Positions 54,168 to 61,632 of a stretch of DNA of 64,000 nt are shown here, piece by piece. The notes beneath the pieces were generated by a model, which ran no database searches, was not told where the DNA came from, and saw nothing but the letters and a program-made list of their open reading frames with translations. Position numbers and translations under genes: made by a program. Positions within the stretch are counted from its first letter, which is position 1. Each line of letters starts with the position of its first letter. Location: the NCBI GenBank assembly GCA_041690635.1, contig JAWLGZ010000006.1, positions 124,001 through 188,000 of the forward strand, read 5' to 3'. The DNA is from JAWLGZ01 sp041690635 (GTDB taxonomy: Bacteria > Pseudomonadota > Gammaproteobacteria > Thiohalomonadales > Thiohalomonadaceae).

Positions 54168-54698
54168 TCAGGTCACCCGTTCCCCAAGAAAGATCACCAG
54201 GTCTTTCATCGCCGCATGGGTCTCGATGCGGATGCCCGCCGCCAGGAAATCGTAGGCGTCCGGATAGCCGCTCGCCTCGGCGGCGCACCGCTCCGCCTCG
54301 GCGCACCAGCTACGGGCCCAGACCCAGGACCGATCGAGTTGTTCGGGCGAAAGCCGGTCGGCGGCGCGGGCCATCGCCTGCTGGAAGCCGTTGCGCGAAA
54401 GGGTGGTGTGAACCGCAGTCACCGATTCCGGCGCCTGTTTTTCCATGGCGCCGACGAGTGCCGCGGCGTTGTCGTCGAGCAGTTCATCCCGACACGCCTC
54501 CATGTGGCGGCGGAGGAGGGCGGTGGCCTCCCGATACGCCTCACCGGCCTTTTCCTCCGGCCCGGCCATGGCGGAAAGAAAGGTCTCCACCGCGGTCAGT
54601 TCGGCCAGGGTCCGGGCCGGGCCGCGGGCGCGACGGCGCGTCTCTTCGCAGTAGCGGGCCAGCCGCTCCGCCGAGATGGCTATGGGCACAGTTGGCAT
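54168..54698 (-). CDS. Hypothetical helical protein next to nnrS
   Basis: 176 residues, almost all helix (RLARYCEETRRRARGPARTL, AYREATALLRRHMEACRDELL, GFQQAMARAADRLSPEQLDR), no membrane segment or signal peptide. I do not recognise a family. It is 14 bp downstream of nnrS on the same strand and is likely co-transcribed, so a cytoplasmic partner in nitrosative stress is possible. Cysteines at CEE, CRD, CAEAERC could carry metal or redox chemistry but no motif is formed. Confidence 0.6.
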   Translation of the reverse strand: MPTVPIAISAERLARYCEETRRRARGPARTLAELTAVETFLSAMAGPEEKAGEAYREATALLRRHMEACRDELLDDNAAALVGAMEKQAPESVTAVHTTLSRNGFQQAMARAADRLSPEQLDRSWVWARSWCAEAERCAAEASGYPDAYDFLAAGIRIETHAAMKDLVIFLGERVT

Positions 54699-54712
54699 TG
54701 GTACTGCTGCGG

Positions 54713-55903
54713 TCAGCCGTAGCGGCCGTCGATGCGCGGCCGGACGAGAATGGGGGCGTAGACGAAGGCGAACAGGGCGAATGCTGCAATCCAGAGCAGT
54801 TGTGCCGCCCCCATCCAGAGCGGATAGGTGCCGTGCGTCAGCAGCGGCCCCGCCACCCGTGCCAGTGAGCCGGCAGCCAGCAGCAGGAACATCGGTGTGA
54901 CCACCGCGGGTGGAGCGAAGACGTTCCGGCCGGTGTGGCCCAGGGCGACCCGCGCCATCATGCCGATGGTTACCATGCCGATGCCGCCGTAGGCGAAGGC
55001 GTGTACCGCCAGCATCGGGTTGAGCCAGCCGAGCTTGGCGAGGGCGATCAGGCCGAAGCCGGCGACGATCCAGCCATAGCCGAGATAGAGCGACCAGAGC
55101 AGCGGCCTGCGCCAGATCCCGGGTGTATGCCAGCCGACCAGGCGCAGAGTGTGGAGAAGGAAGAGCAGCGCGGCCAGCAGCGCCGAAACCCTCGGCAGGA
55201 GGAAGAAGACTTCCACCACCCAGAACAGCAGCAACAGCACGAGACTCGTCCTGTCGACCCAGGCACGGTTGGTCAGGGTCACCTGTTCATCCACCCCCTT
55301 TTCGATGAAAAACGGGATCACCCGCCGGCCCATCAGCAGGATGAGCGAGATAATCAGGTAGAGACCGGAGTAGAGCCCCCAGCGCACCCCATTCTCCAGC
55401 ATGCCGAACAGTCCCAGGTAGAACAGCCCGTTGCTGGCCAGCAGCAGCACAACCTTCGACCACACCCCCAACTGCGCCCACTTCCGCGCCTTGATGATGG
55501 GGTGGAGCAGGGCGGTGCTCAGCCCCGCAAGGAAGAGCAGATCGAATGCCGCCATCGCCGGCAGGGCGGCATCCCCCAACAGCGGCATCAGCCGCGCCGC
55601 CAGCCACGCCAGGGCCAATGCGATGAGCGGTAAACCGTTGAGGGTCTGCACACCGGTCCAGTTGCGGACCGCCGTGAGCAGGAAACCGGCCACCACCGCC
55701 ACGGCGTAGCCGTAGATCATCTCGTGGGCGTGCCAGGTGAACGGGGGCAGCGAGTGCATCGGCAGCGCCCCGGCGAACTGGTAGATCCAGAACCAGGCGG
55801 CCACTGCCGCGGTCGAGAACAGCGCCCCCACCAGGAAGAAGGGACGAAACCCCAGATGGTGCAGGGAGAGGCGGTAGTGGCGGGGTTCTTCGATGGTGAG
55901 CAT
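54713..55903 (-). CDS. nnrS: NnrS-family heme-copper membrane protein
   Basis: 396 residues, 12 hydrophobic helices. NnrS signatures: HHLGFRPFFLVGALFSTAAV near the start, FTWHAHEMIYGYAVAVVAGFLLTAVRNWTG near 57-86 (as WHAHEMIYGYAVAV and GFLLTAVRNWTG), and HAFAYGGIGMVTIGMMARVALGHTGR (as HAFAYGGIGMVTIG and MARVALGHTGR). NnrS binds heme and copper and protects against nitric-oxide stress. A solitary copy of the MITE end lies between its start and dbpA. Confidence 0.92.
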   Translation of the reverse strand: MLTIEEPRHYRLSLHHLGFRPFFLVGALFSTAAVAAWFWIYQFAGALPMHSLPPFTWHAHEMIYGYAVAVVAGFLLTAVRNWTGVQTLNGLPLIALALAWLAARLMPLLGDAALPAMAAFDLLFLAGLSTALLHPIIKARKWAQLGVWSKVVLLLASNGLFYLGLFGMLENGVRWGLYSGLYLIISLILLMGRRVIPFFIEKGVDEQVTLTNRAWVDRTSLVLLLLFWVVEVFFLLPRVSALLAALLFLLHTLRLVGWHTPGIWRRPLLWSLYLGYGWIVAGFGLIALAKLGWLNPMLAVHAFAYGGIGMVTIGMMARVALGHTGRNVFAPPAVVTPMFLLLAAGSLARVAGPLLTHGTYPLWMGAAQLLWIAAFALFAFVYAPILVRPRIDGRYG

Positions 55904-55910
55904 AGATGCC

Positions 55911-55933
55911 TCGTGTACTGTTTCACTCTTGGG
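55911..55933 (+). repeat. Solitary copy of the MITE-like terminal repeat
   Basis: Bases 55911-55933 match the first 23 bases of the terminal repeat at 52662 (GTGTACTGTTTCACTCTTGG core), in the same orientation as the left end. Neither the body nor the second end is present before dbpA ends at 55954. It lies just upstream of the nnrS start. Confidence 0.65.
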
Positions 55934-55953
55934 GAGAGCGTACCCCGTGCCCG

Positions 55954-57333
55954 TTAATGAAGGGCGCGCACCTTGAAGCGCCGCCCCTTGATCTTCTCCT
56001 CCGAGAGGACCCGCAGGGCCTTCTTGCGAATGGTGCGATCGATGGCCACGTAAGCGACATGATCAAAGATGTCGATCTTGCCCACCTTGCCCGCGGGCAC
56101 CGCGTCATCCGCCGTGAGGGCGCCGAGAATATCGCCGGGGCGGACCTTCTCCTTGCGCCCGCCATCGATGCATAGGGTGACCATTGGCGCGGTCAGGGTA
56201 AAGCCTTCGGGCAGGTCGAGGCCGCGCACCTGCTCCAGCTGTGCCTTACTGCCCTGATACTCGTCGATGGCGTTGAGGCGGTAGGCCTCGGACGGGATAA
56301 ACAGGCTAAACGCCAACCCCTTGCTGCCGGCCCTGCCGGTGCGGCCGATGCGATGGATGTAGATTTCGGGATCGTGGGGCAGCTCGTAGTTGATCACCGC
56401 CTCGATCTCCTTGATATCGAGACCGCGCGCGGCCACATCGGTGGCCACCAACACCGGCACGCTGCGGTTGGAAAAACGTACCAGCACCAGATCGCGCTCC
56501 TTCTGCTCCAGGTCGCCGTGCAGCGCCAGCGCCGGAATGCCCCGTTGTAGCAGCTCTTCCGTGACCTCCTGGCACTGCTGGCGCGTGTGGCAGAAGACCA
56601 CCGTCGATGCCGGCCGGTACTCGGCGAGCAGGGCAGCGAGCGTCCTGGTGCGCTTACCCTTTTCCACTTCGTAGAAGCGCTGCCTGATCTTCAGTTCGCT
56701 GTGCTGCGCCTCAACGCTCACCTCCACCGGATCCCGCTGGAAGGCCCTGCTCAGCTCCTGGATTGTGTCCGGGTAGGTTGCCGAGAAGAACAGTGTCTGG
56801 CGCTGGGGCGGTGTTGCGGAGAGGATGACCGCCATGTCGTCGTAAAAGCCCATATCAAGCATGCGGTCCGCCTCATCGAGCACCACCGTCCTGACGCTTT
56901 GGAGCGTGAGGGTGCGCTTTTGCAGGTGCTTGAGAATACGCCCGGGCGTACCGACCACCACGTGGACGCCATGCTCCAGCGAACCCACCTGCGGGCCAAA
57001 GGGGGCGCCGCCGCAAAGGGTGACCACCTTGGTATTGGCGCTGGCGCGGGCGAGTCGACGCAGCTCCTTGGCCACCTGATCGGCCAGTTCCCGGGTGGGG
57101 CAGAGCACCAAAGCCTGCACCGCAAAGCTCTGCCGATCGAGCGGATTGAGCAGGCCGAGACCAAAGGTGACCGTCTTGCCGCTGCCGGTCTTCGCCTTGG
57201 CGATGAGATCCCGACCGGCGAGCACATGAGGAAGCGCCTCCGCCTGGATCGGCGTCATCTGCTGATAACCCAGTGATTCGAGGTTGGCCAGGAGGGCGGG
57301 GTCGAGCTTGAAGCGGGAGAAATTCGTGTTCAC
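55954..57333 (-). CDS. dbpA: DEAD-box RNA helicase DbpA
   Basis: 459 residues. Motif Q (GYQQMTPIQ), Walker A AKTGSGKT near 47-54, PTRELADQ, VVGTPGRIL, DEAD at about 151, SATYP, and C-terminal ARGLDI and HRIGRTGRAG. The last 75 residues form the RNA-recognition domain (VTLCIDGGRKEKVRPGDILG, ending KIKGRRFKVRALH) that targets 23S rRNA hairpin 92. It acts in 50S ribosome maturation. Confidence 0.96.
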   Translation of the reverse strand: MNTNFSRFKLDPALLANLESLGYQQMTPIQAEALPHVLAGRDLIAKAKTGSGKTVTFGLGLLNPLDRQSFAVQALVLCPTRELADQVAKELRRLARASANTKVVTLCGGAPFGPQVGSLEHGVHVVVGTPGRILKHLQKRTLTLQSVRTVVLDEADRMLDMGFYDDMAVILSATPPQRQTLFFSATYPDTIQELSRAFQRDPVEVSVEAQHSELKIRQRFYEVEKGKRTRTLAALLAEYRPASTVVFCHTRQQCQEVTEELLQRGIPALALHGDLEQKERDLVLVRFSNRSVPVLVATDVAARGLDIKEIEAVINYELPHDPEIYIHRIGRTGRAGSKGLAFSLFIPSEAYRLNAIDEYQGSKAQLEQVRGLDLPEGFTLTAPMVTLCIDGGRKEKVRPGDILGALTADDAVPAGKVGKIDIFDHVAYVAIDRTIRKKALRVLSEEKIKGRRFKVRALH

Positions 57334-57427
57334 GTGATGCCCATCGGATGCTGGGGAACGCCGAGACGGCGCCCAGGGCCGGGCATGATAACAGCAGGCA
57401 AAGCGTTTTAGCCGTGCAATTCCATCG

Positions 57428-58468
57428 CTAAACCAGGGCTGGCCACGCCTGATCGTGCGCCTCCAGGTAGGTCAGCAGATTGCGCGGTCGGTATTTGGGA
57501 TCCCTTTCCCAGCGTTCCCTCACGGAGGCGTGAATCAGCACCTCGCCCTTGCCGTGATCGATAGGCCGGTGGAAAGGGCGTTTGGAGCGGTAGATGTGGC
57601 GCCGCGAGTTGTGGAGCGTGGCCATGCAGTCACCGTTCAGGTTGGCCGGCAGGTGCGGCTCGATGGTGAGCCCGGCCTGTTCCGCCTCATCCATCATCCA
57701 GTCGAGCGGAATATCCGACAGCAGCCCGCCGGTCTCCTTGTCCGGTGCGTAGCTTCCGCCGATGTTGCTGTGAACCCCGCTGAACCAGACCTGCTTCAGG
57801 TCCAGTCCCGGGCGCGGCTCCCAGATGGTGGGCTCGAAGTCCGATCGCAGTTCGTCGATGGCCATGGCGTGGCGGGCCACCGCCACATTCGAGCCGATCC
57901 TGGTGTCGTAGAACTCGTCCCGCTTCTCCAGCAGGCCGAGGAAGGAGAAGGGGATACCGAGCGCGCCCACCGTGTCCCACGCCCCGACGAAGGCGACACG
58001 GCGGTCGGTGTGGGAGTAGGCCTCGCGGAACTCGATGGATTTCTCACCCTTGGGGGCGTAGGGTTCGCTCGGTCTCTTGTAGTGGGCGAACGCCTCCTCG
58101 ATGAGCCGCGCCTCCGGCCGCCTGAGAATCCCGCAATTGTTGATCAGCCCGCACAGGCTGCGCACCGTGTAGGCGCCACGGCTGAAGCCGAACAGGAAGA
58201 TGTCGTCTCCGGGCGTGTAGTTCTGGACAATATAGCGGTAATCGTCCATCACGTTCTTTTCGAGCCCCCGCCCCGTGGCCCCACCGATCACCGGGTCGTA
58301 ATAGGAGCCGACGCCCCAGTCATAGAACACCTGCTGCGGCACCCCGTCCGCACCCACCGGCTGAATCGCCCGCGCCAACCGCAGCACATTGGTTGGGAAG
58401 TCCTTGGCCAGGTCCTTCTCGGGGCGGTTCCAGGTGCCGTCGGCACAGATGACGATCCGTTTCTTCAT
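57428..58468 (-). CDS. DUF2235 (alpha/beta hydrolase, Tle1-like) protein
   Basis: 346 residues. N-terminal KRIVICADGTWNRP and nucleophile elbow FLFGFSRGAYTVRS near 90-103 (GxSxG form) define the DUF2235 family, which includes Tle1 phospholipase effectors and many non-secreted homologues. VFYDWGVGSYYDPVIGG and VQRVRD-like VSGVHSNIGGSY carry the catalytic acid/histidine region. No T6SS gene is present in the window. The ATG at 58468 is chosen because the conserved start MKKRIV begins there; the frame adds 5 codons. Confidence 0.85.
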   Translation of the reverse strand: MKKRIVICADGTWNRPEKDLAKDFPTNVLRLARAIQPVGADGVPQQVFYDWGVGSYYDPVIGGATGRGLEKNVMDDYRYIVQNYTPGDDIFLFGFSRGAYTVRSLCGLINNCGILRRPEARLIEEAFAHYKRPSEPYAPKGEKSIEFREAYSHTDRRVAFVGAWDTVGALGIPFSFLGLLEKRDEFYDTRIGSNVAVARHAMAIDELRSDFEPTIWEPRPGLDLKQVWFSGVHSNIGGSYAPDKETGGLLSDIPLDWMMDEAEQAGLTIEPHLPANLNGDCMATLHNSRRHIYRSKRPFHRPIDHGKGEVLIHASVRERWERDPKYRPRNLLTYLEAHDQAWPALV

Positions 58469-58521
58469 GCAGGCGAAGTCCATTTTGCGGGGCTCATCCC
58501 CGGGCGGGGACTGCCGAACTC

Positions 58522-59109
58522 TCAGGGTAGGGGCAGCTCGATATAGGGCCCGTGCTCGATGACGCGGTCCTCGTTGTCGAATTCGAAAGGCGAGGTGAAC
58601 ATGCGGCCTTGCTTGGGGGGCACGCGCTCGCCGAACAGAACGAGCTTTATGTTGCCCGGCTCATTCCACAAAACGTGCGGAGACCCCTTCAGTTCCGAGG
58701 CCATGTTTGAGCGACTACCGTTCGAGCGGGACACGACGCCCACAAAGGGACCCTTATATGCCTTTTCATCCCACCGCAAAACCAGGCGTTCGTGACGCTC
58801 AAGAGATTGAAATCTCAACTGCGGCTCACCCACCGGTTTCCCGCGAAACTTGAATGCCCGGATTCTCACGTTCTCGAACGGTCCGTTATGGGTGAAATAG
58901 TTTCGATTCCCCACTCCAGAGCCGAGATCAACTCCATCGGCCTCCACTTGATACTTGAATGCACCTTCGACTCGCTCCCACGTCGCCAAGGTGACCGTCT
59001 CCAACCGGAGGTGGACCCCGTCCACCTCCTCTGCCGCCAATGCGACCCTGCCGATACTGATCGCGGCGAAACAGAACAGACCCAAGGCAAGCACCTTCAT
59101 GTGTTTCAT
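58522..59109 (-). CDS. Secreted hypothetical protein upstream of DUF2235
   Basis: 195 residues with a signal peptide (VLALGLFCFAAISIGRVALA, cut before AEEVDG). The mature part is beta-rich (LATWERVEGAFKYQVEADGVDL, VRIRAFKFRGKPVGEPQLRF) and could be one or two Ig-like or FN3-like domains. I do not recognise a family. It lies 53 bp upstream of the DUF2235 gene on the same strand. SD AAGGAA is 9 bases before the ATG at 59109; an ATG three codons later is possible. Confidence 0.65.
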   Translation of the reverse strand: MKHMKVLALGLFCFAAISIGRVALAAEEVDGVHLRLETVTLATWERVEGAFKYQVEADGVDLGSGVGNRNYFTHNGPFENVRIRAFKFRGKPVGEPQLRFQSLERHERLVLRWDEKAYKGPFVGVVSRSNGSRSNMASELKGSPHVLWNEPGNIKLVLFGERVPPKQGRMFTSPFEFDNEDRVIEHGPYIELPLP

Positions 59110-59416
59110 TTTTTTTGGTTCCTTTGAGCCGGATGAGTGGGGACTGGTGGCTTTGGTGCCGCTTGCCGGCCCTCGTCCCGATTAGAAGGAATTGCGCCTG
59201 CGCGGTCAAGTTACCCCAAAATCAGTGGCTGCGTTTGTTAATCGCAACAGGGGTTTCTCACGTCCATATTCTCTCCACATTTCAGCCTCACGATTTCCTT
59301 GCAGACGGTGGATCTACCGCTGCCGCCCGGAGGCGATTTCGGTGGAGGCGGTGGGCGGTTTTCGATTAACCTACCGCGTTGATAATAAGAAGCGGTGCTT
59401 GCAGGGGGAGGACGGC
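59110..59416. promoter_or_regulatory. Divergent gap between secreted protein and beta-barrel genes
   Basis: 307 bp between divergent starts, relatively AT-rich. A GATAAT hexamer (59381-59386) could be a plus-strand -10 for the beta-barrel/FecR/cyclase genes but its -35 is poor. No repeat or small gene seen. Confidence 0.35.
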
Positions 59417-60766
59417 ATGGAGGCGGGGAGCAGGTTTCGCGGATGGCGAATCGCACTGTTGGCGTTTTCGCTCGGCATGCCGCTATTTGCCACGGCAGCC
59501 GAAGAACCGCTGTTGATGCAGGCCCGGCGTTTGCTGGCGGCGGGTGATGCGCAGGGCGCCGCCGAGCTGCTCGATGCCCGGGTGTCTGACCTCTCCGGCA
59601 ATCCTCACTACGACCACCTCCTCGGCCAGGCGTTGCTCGCTGCGGGACAGACCAGCAAGGCGGCCTTCGCCTTCGAGCGGGTGTTGATGGTCGAACCGGC
59701 CAACAACGACGCCCGGCTTCGGCTCGCACAGATTCATGCGGAAAGTGGCGACGCCCCGCGTGCCCGCGGACTGCTGTCGGACAGCGAGTCGTATCCGCTC
59801 GATGCGGCCCAGCAGCGGGATGCGGAACGGGTACAGACACTCATCGATGCGCGGCAAAGGGAGCAGGGGCTCAGCTGGCAGGGCTATCTTCTCGGCGGGG
59901 TCGGCTGGGACAGCAATGTCACCGTCGGGCCCCAGGGGAGCCGGCTGCTGCTGCCCTCGGTTGATCCGATTATCCCGACCGATCTCGGTGATGCCGCCGA
60001 GCAGGGAGATGCAGTCGGGTTGGTGGAGGCGGGGGCTTCGCTGCAAGCCGCACTCGGCGATCGATTGTGGCTGTTGGGTGGTCTCAGCGCGCGCGAGGGA
60101 TTCAATCGGGACCGTTCAGATGTGCGCGAGGGGTTCACGAATCTCTATGTGGGCCTTGCCCGCCAGACCGGCAGCAACCTGCTCTCCGCCACCGCACTGG
60201 CACAGGAGTACCGGGTCGGGGGCAGCGTTTACCGCACCCTGTGGTCAGGGCGGTTGAGCTGGACCCGTGCCTTGAGCCCGTCGTCGCAACTGGTCGGCTA
60301 CTACCAGTACAGCGACTTCCACTATCCGGACCTGCCCGGTGACGATGCACGCCGCAGCGTGCTCGGGGTGACCCATTTGCTGGCGCCGAACGGCGGCTGG
60401 GAGTTGCAGTACGGTGCTCATGCGGGCGAGGAGCAGGTCAAGGAGTCGGCCCTGGACTACTTCGGGTACCGCTTGTGGGGACTCCATCTTGGCATGGCGA
60501 AGCCGGTGACCGATCGCCTTTCGGTCTCGGCTGGGGTGGTCTATGAGACCCACGACCACGCCTCGGCGGACGAACTCTACGGGGCTGTGCGCGAAGACCG
60601 TCAGTGGAGTATCGGACTCTCGGCCGATTATCGGCTGGCACCCCGGCTGCACCTGATTCCGCAGTTATCCTACGTTCGCAACGACTCCAACTTTGCTCTC
60701 TACGACTACAGGCGGGGTACGGTCATGCTGATGCTGCGCTGGGACTTTGGCGATGCAGGACTCTAA
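59417..60766 (+). CDS. TPR plus outer-membrane beta-barrel protein (Slam-like)
   Basis: 449 residues. Signal peptide (IALLAFSLGMPLFATAAEE), TPR-like repeats from about 35 to 145 (LMQARRLLAAGDAQGAAELL, LGQALLAAGQTSKAAFAFERVLMVEP, RLRLAQIHAESGDAPRARGLL), then a barrel domain of alternating strands ending in F-G-D-A-G-L. This TPR-barrel layout is that of surface lipoprotein assembly modifiers and related DUF560 proteins. GGAGG is 6 bases before the ATG at 59417; the frame is open much further up without support. Its 3' end overlaps the FecR gene. Confidence 0.8.
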   Translation: MEAGSRFRGWRIALLAFSLGMPLFATAAEEPLLMQARRLLAAGDAQGAAELLDARVSDLSGNPHYDHLLGQALLAAGQTSKAAFAFERVLMVEPANNDARLRLAQIHAESGDAPRARGLLSDSESYPLDAAQQRDAERVQTLIDARQREQGLSWQGYLLGGVGWDSNVTVGPQGSRLLLPSVDPIIPTDLGDAAEQGDAVGLVEAGASLQAALGDRLWLLGGLSAREGFNRDRSDVREGFTNLYVGLARQTGSNLLSATALAQEYRVGGSVYRTLWSGRLSWTRALSPSSQLVGYYQYSDFHYPDLPGDDARRSVLGVTHLLAPNGGWELQYGAHAGEEQVKESALDYFGYRLWGLHLGMAKPVTDRLSVSAGVVYETHDHASADELYGAVREDRQWSIGLSADYRLAPRLHLIPQLSYVRNDSNFALYDYRRGTVMLMLRWDFGDAGL

Positions 60767-61562
60767 ACGGTATTGCAGAATTTCGTTCGCGTGGCTGCCG
60801 GTGTTCGCGGCATTGCTGGTCGGCACGGTTTCACCAGTGGGGGCCGAAGAGCCGGGCGCCATCGTCTTGGTGGCGAGCGGCGAGGTGCATGCCGAACGGC
60901 ACGAAGAGCGCCGGCCGCTCGCGAGCAAGGCACCCCTCTTCAGCGGCGATATCGTCGTTACCGGCAACGGGCAGGTGCAACTGCGGTTCAAGGACGGCAC
61001 TCTGCTCTCGCTTTACGCCGATACCCGGTTTGCCATCGACGACTATCGCTACGGGGCAGGCGGGGAGGAGCGCGCCCATTTCAGTCTGGTCAAGGGGATG
61101 ATGCGCACGCTTACCGGGGAGATGGACAAGCGCAGTTACCGGGTTCGCACCCGTCTCGCCGATCTCGGCGTTCGCGGGACCGAGTACACGGCCGCCCTCG
61201 GCCAGACCCTCGAGGTCAATGTGCGCAGCGGTGCCGTTTTGATCAGTAACGGAGCGGGTTCACTGCTGGTCAATGCAGGCAACAGTGCCCAGGTCGGGGG
61301 CGCCAATACACTGCCGCAGCTGACCTCGAAGAAGATGGGCGGGGCCGGTCCCAGGCAGGGCGGGCCGCGGCCGCCGCCGCGTGGCGGCGACCCGCAAGGC
61401 GGTGTGCCGGGGATGCCGAACCGGGGCGGTCCTTCGGATACCGGAGCGCCGCCGCCTCCGCCCTCGAACAACCTTCTGCCAAATACCCTGGCGCCACCCC
61501 CGCCGGATGCCGATCCGCCGCCACCGCCACCGCCACCACCGCCACCGCCACCGCAGCCATGA
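60753..61562 (+). CDS. FecR-domain protein with polyproline tail
   Basis: 269 residues. Signal peptide (FAALLVGTVSPVGA), FecR domain about 40-165 (GDIVVTGNGQVQLRFKDGTLLSL, RTRLADLGVRGTEYTAALG), then a disordered glycine/proline tail (PRPPPRGGDPQGG) ending in a run of 13 prolines. It is not a sigma-factor regulator of the usual TonB type, since no FecI is nearby; periplasmic FecR domains with long tails often bind partners at the cell wall. Start ATG 60753 lies 14 bases inside the beta-barrel gene. Confidence 0.85.
   Translation: MQDSKRYCRISFAWLPVFAALLVGTVSPVGAEEPGAIVLVASGEVHAERHEERRPLASKAPLFSGDIVVTGNGQVQLRFKDGTLLSLYADTRFAIDDYRYGAGGEERAHFSLVKGMMRTLTGEMDKRSYRVRTRLADLGVRGTEYTAALGQTLEVNVRSGAVLISNGAGSLLVNAGNSAQVGGANTLPQLTSKKMGGAGPRQGGPRPPPRGGDPQGGVPGMPNRGGPSDTGAPPPPPSNNLLPNTLAPPPPDADPPPPPPPPPPPPPQP
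61515..61553 (+). repeat. CCR-codon run coding for 13 prolines
   Basis: Imperfect CCGCCA/CCG repeats encode 13 prolines at the FecR-protein C-terminus. Copy number may vary by slippage. Confidence 0.7.
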
Positions 61563-61632
61563 GCCTCGCGAAGCCAGGGAGAGTCCGCCCTTGAGCAGGG
61601 GATCGGAATGGCACCCGCGGCGGAGGTCGGGG

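Noticed and set aside
61381..61632. 84-codon upstream extension of the cyclase frame
   Set aside because: It overlaps the FecR coding sequence, is Arg/His-rich nonsense, and the ATG at 61633 has a properly spaced GGAGG.
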